Program-made: the position numbers and the translations under genes | Assembly: GCF_000764305.2 (NCBI RefSeq) | Contig: NW_025932576.1 | Location: 1-64,000 of the forward strand | DNA from: Hyalella azteca | Taxonomy: Eukaryota > Arthropoda > Malacostraca > Amphipoda > Hyalellidae | Length of the DNA: 64,000 nt | Direction of reading: 5' to 3' | Part shown: piece after piece, positions 44,843 to 55,527 of the stretch | How positions within the stretch are numbered: the first letter of the stretch is position 1 | Layout: each line of letters starts with the position of its first letter | The notes under the pieces: generated by a model | The model's database searches: none | Told to the model about the DNA's origin: nothing | The model's input: only the letters and a program-made list of their open reading frames with translations

Positions 44843-45933
44843 GGTAACATGGGGCAGCAGCCCCCCTTTTTTAAATTAAATTTTGGATGAAGTTTTAAGT
44901 GATGCGGGGTAGTCCTTTGTTTTGTTTAAAAGTAAAACTAATGAGGAATGTATGATGTGAATTACACGCCTATAGAGTTATTTATTTTTTATTAAACACT
45001 ATTTTGTAAAAAGTGTCACAATGGGCCCATTGCCCCACCCATAGGGCAATGAGACCATGGGCTTGGGGCGAGCCCCTTTACCTCAATTGCATATTTTTTG
45101 TTTAAAAATGATAAAACAGCACTTACAGTTCAAAAAAGAAAAGTGTAACAAAAAATATTTCATTCATTCGTATATAAAAACTTAAAAAAAATCATATCCT
45201 TAACTTGAAAAAAACATAAATTGTTGGCTTAAAAAATCTATCAATGACGTAAAAAAATATTTCCATGACATAAAAATATATATCCATGACTTGAAAAATA
45301 TATCCTTGCCATTAAAAATTAATCCATGACATGAAAAAATGTATCATTGACTAGAAAAAAATATATTTACTTGATCAGAAAAAATTGCGTTCCAGTTTCG
45401 TCCATAATCCAGATATTATGTGCAGGGAATTCGTACTTAGTCGTAATTTCAGCCAACACCTTAAAAAACTCATCAATTTTTGGCTCTTTGGTGTTGGGCG
45501 CATGGGCGCTTTGCCCCGTGACACGCGTAGGCCCGTTGCCCAACTAGGTTTCATTTCAATTTATTTCGCGTCAACATTTTATTATAAAAGCTATACGTGG
45601 CTTGTATTGTCTAAACTTGAACTTAAAATTATTCCTATAAATAATACTTCCAAAATATAATTCACAATAATTTCAAAAGCTTCATATACAGTAATCGAAA
45701 ACAGTTTTATTTAGCAGCAAATAAATTTTTAACTGGGCAAAAACAGTTATTTGCGAGTAACTTATCAACGCAAATTCTCAACAAAACGTAGAGACATGCA
45801 CCTCGGCCCAGTGAAAATGTCGACCGGCGGTAGAGAACACAGCCCAAAATCTACCATACTTAGCGGGAACCCGCCATGGGAAAAGCGGGAAACCCGCCAT
45901 GACAAGAAGTGGTCCCGTTGCCCCATGTTACCC
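44842..45933. mobile_element. Pogo/mariner-like nonautonomous DNA element
   Basis: The termini are 15-bp perfect inverted repeats (GGGTAACATGGGGCA at 44842-44856, its reverse complement at 45919-45933). TA flanks both sides (44840-44841 and 45934-45935), as expected for Tc1/mariner/pogo transposition. Internal sequence contains further GGGGCAATG and CATTGCCCC motifs that echo the ends. ORFs at 45347-45660 do not show transposase motifs, so the element would depend on a transposase supplied elsewhere. Confidence 0.8.
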
Positions 45934-45935
45934 TA

Positions 45936-46160
45936 TGCAGCTGTGTCGCTCCTTTTTCTTTAAATTAGTATCGGAAAATACATGGCTTATGTGTGACCGA
46001 TGTATAGGAGGAATTTAACAAAGAGTTGGAAGAACTCTTTTTCTTCATATGATTTCGTTTTTATTTGCAGCGAATGTTTAACTCGGCACAGCTGAACTCA
46101 CCAAAGTATTGATGGAACACAAAAATAGATCTGCTGTTGGCTTTCATCGTAGGTGTTGTT
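45936..46160. other. Spacer, no gene seen
   Basis: Nothing recognised. Confidence 0.3.
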
Positions 46161-46162
46161 GA

Positions 46163-46292
46163 GGCCCACACTCAGAATTGGGACCCAGACTCCGTATTGG
46201 GGCCCAGACTCAGGATTGGGGCCCAGACTTAGAATTGGGGCCCAGACTTAGAATTTAGTCCCAGACTCAAAATTGGGACCAGGCTCAGAATT
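46163..46292 (+). repeat. 19-bp tandem repeat, about 7 copies
   Basis: Units of ATTGGGGCCCAGACTYAGR with point variation. Confidence 0.85.
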
Positions 46293-46570
46293 TCGCCGGT
46301 GTACCAAATTGGAATTGGTACTAAGGTGTCCCAAATCCTTTGAAAATACAAACCAAGCTAACTTATATATATATGTATGCATCATTATACGAAAATCTCT
46401 TTCTTAAGTTAGCCTGCGATATCATTATAAAATACATTTAATTTCTATAGACTGGTACTCAAATACGTGGCTTGTATTCGTAGATTGATATAACAGTCAC
46501 GAACAAACATAGCGATTATTCTGAGGAAAAAATAACAATTTTTGAATATTGTATTCCCTAACCACTCGGA

Positions 46571-46665
46571 AGGGTGGGCAAGTGGTTACAGTGCAGAGTA
46601 CCATGATTGGAGCAGTGAGTTGTTGGTTCGATCCCAGCTTGCAGTGACAATTATAGTAAAAATCA
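46571..46665 (+). mobile_element. tRNA-derived SINE, best copy
   Basis: The A box TGGGCAAGTGG (46575-46585) and canonical B box GGTTCGATCCC (46625-46635) are 39 nt apart. Sequence between them (GTTACAG, GATTGGAGCAGTGAGTT) matches the minus-strand copy at 10449-10529. No acceptor-stem pairing or CCA context supports a functional tRNA. Confidence 0.7.
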
Positions 46666-46739
46666 GCGAGCTGGTAGAGCGATTACGCGGTGTACCATAT
46701 TACGGATAAGTCAGATGATTAGATGATCTCCCACAAAAG

Positions 46740-46900
46740 TCTTCCATATGTTTCATTGTAAAGCCAACATCATGGATGAATGTACATGAATGTCACTTAT
46801 GAAAAATGTACTGTGCATGAATGCCATGGATGAATGTATATGAATGTCGCGGATGTACATGAATGTCACGGATGAATATTGTACATGAATGTCACGGTTG
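46740..46900 (+). repeat. ATGAATGTCACGGATG short tandem repeat
   Basis: Irregular copies of TACATGAATGTCACGGATGA across about 150 bp. Confidence 0.75.
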
Positions 46901-47237
46901 CATTTAGCAGATCTGCCACCCGCCCACGCCGCGTTATTTGCACGCTACAAACATCACGGAACAAAGAGCTCATATCTCACTCAGAGAAGTACGTGAAACT
47001 TCGTTCAAAAAGCGAAGCGATTTTAGCACTTGAGTGGGTTATCCGGACCCAGCTTTGCTCAGTAGTGGCGTGCCAGTGATACTTTTTCTCTCTGCCCGTG
47101 GTATGGGTAAGAAAATGCGTTGATATTTGGACAATATGACCCACTCATGTCTCGGAGTGCGCCTGTAATGTTTGCAGTGTACATGTGCCCCAACTTGTAC
47201 AAACTTGAACACATTTTCTGTGCAGCACAAAATTTCC

Positions 47238-47273
47238 CCATAAAAGAAGCTGCTCCGCGCGCAGCACTTCACT
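47238..47273 (+). promoter_or_regulatory. Core promoter of orphan astacin-type first exon
   Basis: A TATA-like CCATAAAAGAAGCTGC (TATA element 47240-47246) is followed about 28 nt later by TCACT (47268-47272), an arthropod initiator-like site. The same arrangement, with identical AAGAAGCTGC, occurs at 53804-53842 before the astacin gene. Confidence 0.5.
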
Positions 47274-47380
47274 AGTGCTTCACTGAGCAGGCGAAGCACG
47301 CGCTGTGATTTGATTTCTTGCGTTCAGAATTGCTAAAATATTGAATACTAGACAAAATCGGTAGGGTAAAGAGAACAGAA

Positions 47381-47449
47381 ATGGGGTGTTCAGTTAATAT
47401 TGTTGTCCTGAACCTGGCCTTTATGGTTATCGCTTCTTGTGTTGTCGCT
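47381..47449 (+). CDS. Orphan first exon: signal peptide paralogous to the astacin first exon
   Basis: ATG starts a 23-residue hydrophobic signal peptide (MGCSVNIVVLNLAFMVIASC then VVA), ending exactly at a GTGAGT donor in phase 0. It matches the astacin first exon at 53938 (MICSVNIIFLNLFLHICSCV) in length, first residues, Cys positions, donor and phase. The protein should therefore be secreted. No other astacin exon was found between 47.4 and 53.9 kb. It is either an alternative first exon of the downstream astacin gene, which the shared phase allows, or the remains of a tandem paralogue. Confidence 0.6.
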
Positions 47450-48130
47450 GTGAGTATTTCTTTGTTGTGTTATATTATTATTTGGATATACAGTGTATGT
47501 AAATGTTTGACCGATGTATGTGCGAACTCGATTTTTCGGATGATGGCAAACTCAATTTTCCGATATTTTGTAGATTAATGTTATGATTACTTGACCATTA
47601 ACTTAGTGATTAGTTGGCCAACGGATTAAAACTATGAGTCCCATGTTTTATACATTATGATAGTTGTGGATTTACCTACAAGCTGAAAAGAATAATATAC
47701 CTCTAATCTGTACAAATATATATATCAATAGGAGTTGAGATGAATCTCAAGCTCTACTGCTAATGTGTAAATGATTATGAGGATTAAGAAATTTTATTCA
47801 CGATCTTCCAATGAACGATGATCTCTAAACCAGAATTAAAAAGAGTCTAGCTTCTAAAACCGAATAGAAAAAATTGGGTGGAAAGAATTAAAGAGAAAAC
47901 AATACCACGGTATCCTAATGAAGAGTGGAGTATTATTAATATGTGACTCCATCCGATTTGAGCAGAATGAGTTATCAAAGGAATGAGTTAGCAATCAACA
48001 ACGTCATTTCTGCTTCGAGGACATAATGAAATTCGAAAAAAACATATAACGATTTATACAATAAAGCTTAACATGAGCATAAAAAACAGCTCCCATACCG
48101 CAACAACAACGCTGCATAGACCCTTCCTAA
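47450..48130. other. Noncoding DNA downstream of orphan exon
   Basis: No astacin propeptide or catalytic exon seen. Confidence 0.4.
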
Positions 48131-48926
48131 GTCTCGGACAAATTTACAGCCGGACTTGCGGCCGGTCTCGCAGCAAATCTCCAAATTCACTGAGCAAGCA
48201 ATATCTCCCAAAGTAGTGAACGTAGCTCAATAAAACTTGGTACACGTATTCATTAGGACGTAACGGTGATGTTTAGCTCGTGAAAATTGTTTAGATTTTG
48301 CCTTCGTTTGCGATCTTTTATTTCATTTTCCTACATTCGGGATTTGAACAGCAATACGTGCTTAAATTCGCAGTGAGCAAGAAATTTTTCCTAAAATACT
48401 GAACAAATTTGAACGGAACTTCGAATGTGAATACCTTACCTCCTAACGGTGATGTTTAGCTCGTGAATTTTTTTTTCGATTTTGCATTCGTTTGCGTGTT
48501 AAATGGCTTTACGTATACGACTCTTGGTCAATGCGAGTTTAACAATCGGCCTGGGAAATGCCGGTCATTTCTCCGTATATCCGTATAACTCGCAAACGAA
48601 AGCAAAATCTAAAAAATTGCTACGAGCTAAACATCACCGTTGGAAAGTTAGTTTTGTATATTCAAAGTTTCGTTCAAATCTGTACAGTAATTTAGAAGAA
48701 ATTTCTTGCTCACTGCGAATTTCGGCACTTATCGCCATATAACTCACGAATGAAGGTGAAATTCCAAAAATTTTCAAGAGCTAAACATCACCGTTACGTG
48801 CTAATGAATACGTTTACCAAGTTTTATCGAGCTACCTTCATTAATTTATGAGATATTCTTTACTCACTGGATTTGGGAGACCGGCCGCTGTCCGGCCGCG
48901 AGTCCGGCCGTAAATTTGTCCGAGAC
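48131..48926. mobile_element. Foldback element with ~350-bp inverted arms
   Basis: The ends are GTCTCGGACAAATTTACAGC (48131-48150) and its near-perfect reverse complement (to 48926). Arms run inward to about 48500 and 48595 with internal landmarks AACGGTGATGTTTAGCTCGT and its inverse appearing twice on each side, so the arms are themselves repeated. Identity is about 80-90% by eye. Another partial copy is at 4820-4990. No transposase. Confidence 0.75.
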
Positions 48927-49643
48927 GCACTCTTCCTCGATCTGTAATAATCGATCTAATAATTACTAAAACTAATCATTTTCAAAAGTAAATCATGAAA
49001 TTAAGTAAATAATTAATTACATAAATTATTTATTTTCATTATAAAATACATAAAATTATAGTCTATTGGTTACTTGATTTATTATTTAATAAATTTATTG
49101 AATTTATTATATTGTTTAATATTAAAATCAATTAATTTCATTTTGCATTCAATTAATTTATTATTAAAATAATTTAAACAACATAAATAACGTTATTAAT
49201 TAGTTGTCCTCAATGGCCAGACTTTATAACAAATCTAAATGCTTTGATGGGCAATAAATAAGAAAACCATTAGAAATAATCCCGTGTGTAATTCTAGGAA
49301 GATGGCGCGCAGTGTAATTAATTTATTGATGCTTCATTTATGAATAAGTATTTTGATTATATTTTTCGCAAAAAATCGTAATACCTGCAATTTTTTCAGG
49401 TAATCGTTGTACAGTGAGATGAATAAATCTCATTTTAACTTTAAGAACGGATATTTGATGTAAGGGATTTGAATGATAATTAATTTGTGACATAAATCTG
49501 AAATGAAACCGGCCGGTGGAAATGATTTTATATTTGCGTAAAAAAAATTTACATGGTTTTAGAAGCCAGCTGACATATCACCTCTTCAGATTCTTGCAAA
49601 GCTGGTAAATCTGACTAATATACTTTCGATATTTTTAATTTTT
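48927..49643. other. Very AT-rich spacer
   Basis: AATTAATTTATT-rich sequence, no gene seen. Confidence 0.4.
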
Positions 49644-50307
49644 TAAGTCATGTTTATCATTAAAATTTTAATAAATATGATCACAAAACAGAGAAAAACT
49701 GTATCAGAAAAATAAAAAATTAATGTTAAGGATGCTGAGCAATATCGCTGCATGGAGACAGTGAAGTTTCACGTCGTTAGCCTCAGTTTCCGCAGGTGGC
49801 CCGGTATCAGGAATAATTGCCTAGTGTTTAACAGAAATAAATATAAAATCTAGAAAAGAAATGGCCGCACCAGGTCTTTTCGAATGGTTTCTTGTGTGTA
49901 CTACATCGCAAATGTTTAACATTGTTCTACGCAGCTGTGTAGCTTTTATTCGAGATCTTCGTGCTGGAAAAAACAGGGCATCTGTGTGACGAAGTTATAC
50001 ACGAAATTTCAAAGAGATGCGTAGAACAATGTTAAACATTTGCGATGTAGTACACACAAGAAACCATTCGAAAAGACCTGGTGCTGCCATTTCTTTTCTA
50101 GATTTTATATTTATTTCTGTTAAACACTAGGCAATTATTCCTGATACCGGGCCACCTGCGGAAACTGAGGCTAACGACGTGAAACTTCACTGTCTCCATG
50201 CAGCGATATTGCTCTGCATCCTTAACATTAATTTTTTATTTTTCTGATACAGTTTTTCTCTGTTTTGTGATCATATTTATTAAAATTTTTATATTAAACA
50301 TGACTTA
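49644..50307. repeat. Long near-identical inverted repeat: two 290-bp arms, 84-bp spacer
   Basis: Left arm 49644-49933 and right arm 50018-50307 are reverse complements with only a few mismatches over 290 bp. The spacer is 49934-50017. Neither arm contains a recognisable ORF. Such high identity implies a very recent origin, gene conversion, or an assembly or library artefact; if transcribed, the RNA would form a 290-bp duplex. Confidence 0.9.
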
Positions 50308-50566
50308 TGAAGAAGCAACATGTCTCATACTTTTCTTTGTGTGAGTCATGTCGCAAGTGTTCATCAGATCTGAGCTCTTTGTCCTTGTATTTAGGCTTCG
50401 CAAACATATATCCATTGTAGGCGTACATTGTCAAGTGTCGAGGAGGCCTAGACTCTAGCTTCTAGAAACCTTCTAGTATCATGGGTGGATGCCAGAGTAT
50501 CTAGTACACATTTAATGATGTATTGAATTGAATTAACCGAATAAAAATTCAGAACCCCTATAAACG

Positions 50567-50870
50567 CCAAGTAATTTCACATCACTTCATTAAAAAGGTT
50601 TTGATTACCAGCTCTACCATCTGTTCAAAAATGTATATAGAGGCGCGCAAAATATAAAAATGTATATGTAGTCACACAGAATATAATTCATATCAATTAA
50701 ATTGAAATATCCTGAATGCCTAAATCATTGTACTAATGATCAACTATTTTTCTATTACTTAATGGCAAACCTAAAAAAGGTAAATAAGTTAAGGTATGTA
50801 TACCAGAATGTTGCATCTCGTGAATGGTGCATAGCGATCCTGATCTTCTTCAACTCAAACCTCATATATT
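50567..50870 (+). repeat. Segmental repeat X-Y, copy 1
   Basis: AAGTAATTTCACATCACTTC to ACACAGAATATAATTCATA (50567-50693) recurs at 51138-51264, and AAATTGAAATATCCTGAATG plus the following GGCAAACCTAAAAAAG block recur at 51572-51920. The X part holds a decayed minus-strand version of the Penelope-type CAGATG...GAAAC motif. Confidence 0.8.
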
Positions 50871-51138
50871 ATAGGTAATTATTTTATATATTATAGGTAA
50901 CCGTTTTAAATATTATAGGTAACCATGTTATATATTATAGGTAACCATGTTATACTGTATATTATAGGTAACCGTGTTATTTATTATAGTTAACCATGTT
51001 ATATGTTATAGGTAACCGCGTTATATATTATAGTTAACCATGTTATATGTTATAGGTAACCGCGTTATATATTATAGGTAACCATGTTATATAATATAGG
51101 TAACCGCGTTATATATTATAGGTAACCATGTTATATAG
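50861..51138 (+). repeat. 20-bp minisatellite (ATATTATAGGTAACCATGTT), array 1
   Basis: About 13 units alternating between the CATGTT, CGTGTT and CGCGTT endings. Confidence 0.95.
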
Positions 51139-51910
51139 CCAAGTAATTTCACATCACTTCATTAAAAAGGTTTTGATTACCAGCTCTACCATCTGTTCAA
51201 AAATGTATATAGAGGCGCGCAAAATATAAAAATGTATATGTAGTCACACAGAATATAATTCATAGTTTTTATAATTCAGCAGTTTTTAAGCTTAGGCCCA
51301 GTTTAAATTCAGCTGTGAGCTCCTATCCCCTTGAAATTGTGAATAGATAGGTTTTTATGCCCTATTACTTGTAAATTTAGGTTCTAATTGTGTTCTGTGC
51401 TTTCAATTGTAATAACTTGTGACTTTCTATGTATGTTCTAGATTCTATGAACTGACGATGGAGCTGGACTCCGAAACGTTTTCTATAAAGATATGAATTT
51501 TTGTGGACTATTCTTCGCTTTTAAATTTTTAGTCAACTTGCGATTTAAGCAAATATGTGACATTAATACTATATCAATTAAATTGAAATATCCTGAATGC
51601 CTAAATCATTGTACTAATGATCAACAGAGTTTGCTATATGCTTATAATCGCTCAGTCAAACTTAAACTTGAATTACAATACATATTGGGCAGAAATTATT
51701 ACATTTTTGCATGAGCAAACTCATTGATCGAAAGTCTGATGTTAAATTTATCAACAAAATCGTACGGTTGCAAAAAATATTCGACGTCTGAAATAATTTT
51801 CATTTTTCTTAATGGCAAACCTAAAAAAGTTGAATAAATTAAGGTATGTATACCAGAATGTTGCATCTCGTGAATGGTGCATAGCGATCCTGATCTTCTT
51901 TAACTCAAAC
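51138..51910 (+). repeat. Segmental repeat X-Y, copy 2, with Penelope-type insert
   Basis: X is repeated at 51138-51264 and Y from 51572. Between them, 51265-51571 is absent from copy 1 and contains a hammerhead-like core at 51452. Confidence 0.75.
51452..51477 (+). repeat. Hammerhead-like core (Penelope-type terminal sequence)
   Basis: CTGACGA, a possible stem II (GGAG CTGGA CTCC) and GAAAC in the right order. The following 95 bp, ending AACTTGCGATTTAAGCA, matches the sequence after the similar core at 57314, which shows that both derive from one element. Confidence 0.45.
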
Positions 51911-52590
51911 CTCATATATTATAGGTAATTATTTTATATATTATAGGTAACCGTTTTAAATATTATAGACAACCATGTTATATATTATAGGTAACCGTGT
52001 TATATATTATAGGTAACCATGTTATATATTATAGGTAACCATGTTATACTGTATATTATAGGTAACCGTGTTATTTATTATAGGTAACCAAGTTATATAT
52101 TATAAATAGTTAACATGTTATATGTTATAGGTAACCGCGTTATATATTATAGGTAACCATGTTATATATTATAGGTAACCGCGTTATATATTGTAGGTAA
52201 CCATGTTATATGTTATAGGTAACCGCGTTATATATTATAGGTAACCATGTTATATATTATAAATAGGTAACCATATTATATGTTATAGGTAACCGCGTTA
52301 TATATTGTAGGTAACCATGTTATATATTATAGGTAACCATGTAATGTATTATAGGTAACCATGTTATATGTTATAGGTAACCTCGTAATATATTATAGGT
52401 AATCATGTTACATATTATAGGTAACCATGTTATTATATGTTATAGATAACCGCGTTATATATTACAGGTAACCACGTTTTTTTATGTAACCATATTATAT
52501 ATTATAAATAGGTAACCATGTCATATGTTATAGGTAACCGCGTTATATATATAGGTAACCATGTTATATATTATAGGTAACAGTGTTTGG
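51911..52590 (+). repeat. 20-bp minisatellite (ATATTATAGGTAACCATGTT), array 2
   Basis: About 33 units, many in alternating CATGTT and CGCGTT pairs, so a 40-bp dimer is the real amplification unit in places. Confidence 0.95.
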
Positions 52591-53700
52591 ATCATCTCAA
52601 ATTTGCTACTCTGAACGAAAAAAAAACTTTCTCGACCCTGATTGAACGAAAAGTGAGAAATAATAAAAAAATTGTAAGGTCCGCCTCATCAACATTGCCT
52701 TTCTCATTGTTCTTGCATTTAATAGTGTAGAATTAACTAAACTAGACGAAACGTGTTTACACTATAAATGGTAGAATTCTAAAGAATTTCCATGCACTGG
52801 AATCAAATATTAAATTTTTAAATCAAATCGTACCTACCACCAGTGGATTTTAAACAGTGATTAATTCCCTTTACTGATTCAATCGCTTGTAAAACAACCA
52901 ATCATTACTGAACTAAATTTACTGACTAATTTGTCCTACACTTTGTGACCATGTAAATGACATTATGTTAGGTTTCAAAGCGTTTAATGATTTATATTTA
53001 CTCTATTTATAATTATGTTTAATCCGTAACGACTACATTACTGAAGGAAGTAGCAGAAATTTTGTAATTAAATGGACTCATCGGTCAAACATGGTGAATA
53101 CTACTAAACTTACATGACATTTCGCGCTGAAAGATCGTATATCACCTTAAACCTTTCATGGCCAATCACAGAAATAGAATGAAATTAAATTTCAGAAACC
53201 AGTACAAGAATGTTGGACAATTATAGGATATGTTCTCCCGTACGTAGTTGCAAATTTTTGACAATTTATATTGTGTTTCGCAGTTGAAGAATCTATTCAA
53301 TATGATGACTGAAAAATGAATAAAATTTAACTTTAAATATTAAAATGTAAAGTATAGTGATTTAACTATAATTAAATGATATATCATCAATTTGTTTTAA
53401 TTAACTTTCTAAAAATGGCTATTTCCATATTAAAAACCTGGGATGAAACTCATTGCAAATTTCCGAGCCATAACTTCCGCCAAAATGCTCATATTTTAAC
53501 TCTCCGGCACAGGTGGAAGTTATGCTAGTTATAAAAAAGGGTCAGTTCTAGAAGAACCAAATATGGTCGCTTCAGGTCTGCTCCAAAAAAAACTCCTTAG
53601 TAAGGACCTAGAAGACCGCTTTGATTTCTCTCAAATAAGTAACCATACATGGTCACTTGTCCGCGAGAGGGATAGATGGCAAAAGACCAATCGCCGAACA
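52591..53700. other. Intergenic DNA, no gene seen
   Basis: AT-rich upstream flank of the astacin gene. Confidence 0.4.
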
Positions 53701-53739
53701 AAGGACCTTTCTTTGTGTGGAAGTGTGAGTCTTTATGTG

Positions 53740-53742
<3 letters not shown>

Positions 53743-53774
<32 letters not shown>
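53743..53774 (+). repeat. (GT)n microsatellite, 16 dinucleotides
   Basis: An uninterrupted GT run about 30 bp upstream of the astacin TATA-like element, in the proximal promoter. The His/Thr-rich ORFs overlapping it on the minus strand are by-products. Confidence 0.95.
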
Positions 53775-53776
<2 letters not shown>

Positions 53777-53803
53777 GTGTGCGTGCAGGATAGTGTGTTT
53801 TTC

Positions 53804-53842
53804 CCTATGAAAGAAGCTGCATCTCGCAGATCGGGCCTCACT
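53804..53842 (+). promoter_or_regulatory. Core promoter of the astacin gene
   Basis: CCCTATGAAAGAAGCTGC (TATA-like element 53806-53813) is followed by TCACTG at 53838, about 30 nt downstream. The layout mirrors 47238-47273, and the two are collinear up to the start codons. Confidence 0.5.
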
Positions 53843-53937
53843 GAATGTGAGAAGCAACCGCTGAGCATTTATTGACTCTGTTTAAAATTGAACAGCTTTT
53901 GAGTTATTGATAAATCCGCCAAGGGAATGGAACAAAA

Positions 53938-54003
53938 ATGATTTGTTCAGTAAACATTATTTTCCTAAACCTATTTTTGCATATTTGCTCATGTGTTCTT
54001 GCG
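53938..54003 (+). CDS. Astacin-family metalloprotease, exon 1 (signal peptide)
   Basis: The ATG opens a 22-residue hydrophobic leader (MICSVNIIFLNLFLHICSCV then LA), ending at GCG before a GTGAGT donor, phase 0. It has the length and composition of a complete signal peptide, so the enzyme should enter the secretory pathway. The start is chosen because it is the first ATG after the initiator-like site, the leader is in frame with the donor, and the orphan exon at 47381 has the same arrangement. Confidence 0.75.
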
Positions 54004-55527
54004 GTGAGTTCTTCTTTCAAAGTCATACTGTAATAATCGATACAAAATCCTCGACACCAATATGTTAAAAAAATTGTAATGTTTCTACCCGCTTGGTCGG
54101 CACAGAACTTTTCGCCTGCGATACTATTTTATGTATACTGTATGTAAGGCCACACAGGTTGAACATTTGGTGGAGGGTCCTGTAAAAACTTCTATAGTAA
54201 AGAAGCGTTAATTTTCAACATATGCTGTTTGTAAGTGTGAAAGTTAAAATTTGTATATTTAAGTTCATTATATGGATTGATTGTTTCCTAAAAAATGAAC
54301 CTCTGAACCTCTGAACCTCTGAACAATAAAAATTCGATTCATTCATGCCATCTTGCAAAATTAAAAAATCACCTACTGAAAGTAATACATTCAATTTTGT
54401 AAGTACAAGATTTGTGTCATTCCGCTTTGAAAATCATTGGAACGAGTGCGTTAAATAAATGTTGTTGGACTAACAATGGCAGCATCTGTGCGTCGAGCAA
54501 CGCAAAAAGGCAGATTTTTGAGTTTTTATTGAAATAGGAGCGGTTATGAGGAATTATTTTTTGTGTAGAGTAGTTAGTCGACTCATAATTGTATCGATTT
54601 ATACTTATTTTTCTAACAGAAAAAGTAAATTTTGTTCAATAACGTTAGGACGCAAATGATTTTGTGTATTCTCATTAATGAATCACTAATTTGTTGTTAA
54701 GTTTTCCCTATCGCACTTTCCATCATCAATTTGTCTCACCCCAATATTACCACGATGTATGTAAAATCAATCATGTTCATGTATAAATACGTACATAGTT
54801 CTGTCAGTATCGAGACGAAATTAGATAAATTCCCTGACTTCAGGTAACAGTGAGACATTTTCGCGCCCACTTAATATGCCGTAATTAGTTTACACTAAAT
54901 TGTGGGACTTGATGACGGAGAAAAGATGAACGCCATTCTGAGACATCACTTTCTTTGGTCGACTTTGTTCGTTTAAGGTTAGGTGTGGGAGAAAAACTTT
55001 TCTATAACACTGATAATTCTACTGAGGTTGGATCCAGGTAGCACAGTTTTTTATGCATTCAGTAGCAAATGGAATATATCATTTAATCGTAATCATGGTA
55101 TTTCCAATCTATAGCTATATATATTTAAAATTTGACAAATCCAAACTTTGTTTTGGCACGCAATTTCTTTCAAATTAAAAAATATATATATTTAAATAAA
55201 AATTTTATTTGGATTGACTTAGCCTAAAAAGAAAGGTCACTAGCAATGAAACTTAATCAATAATCTTACCCTAATCTTTAGATGTTAGCGTTTTTTTCAT
55301 GTGCCGTTTTGTGGACGTATAATTGGCATGACTGGAAATTAGCTTGTTTATTAATTACCGGACGCACTTTCGTCCGGTCATGTACCATCGTCCGGCAATA
55401 CTACCAATAACGTCGGGTTAATAGCGAAGCTATATATTATATATATGTATATTTATGTATAATGGTCTCCTTCATCAAGCATGTAATCAAGTTGCTGGAT
55501 GATCATTGCCCGAATTTTCCCCCGCAG
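54004..55527. other. Astacin intron 1
   Basis: Phase-0 intron of 1,524 bp. Contains a 9-bp tandem (CCTCTGAAC, about 54299-54325). No other feature seen. Confidence 0.6.

Noticed and set aside
45347..45660. Transposase gene within the pogo-like element
   Set aside because: The ORFs are short and show no DDE or helix-turn-helix motif.
46571..46645. Functional tRNA gene
   Set aside because: A and B boxes are present, but no cloverleaf or acceptor stem pairs, and diverged copies exist elsewhere; a SINE is the better reading.
47381..47578. A complete 65-residue membrane protein
   Set aside because: The match to the astacin first exon ends exactly at the GTGAGT donor; the codons after it are intron.
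53597..53868. His/Thr-rich ORFs on the minus strand
   Set aside because: Translation of the (GT)n microsatellite.
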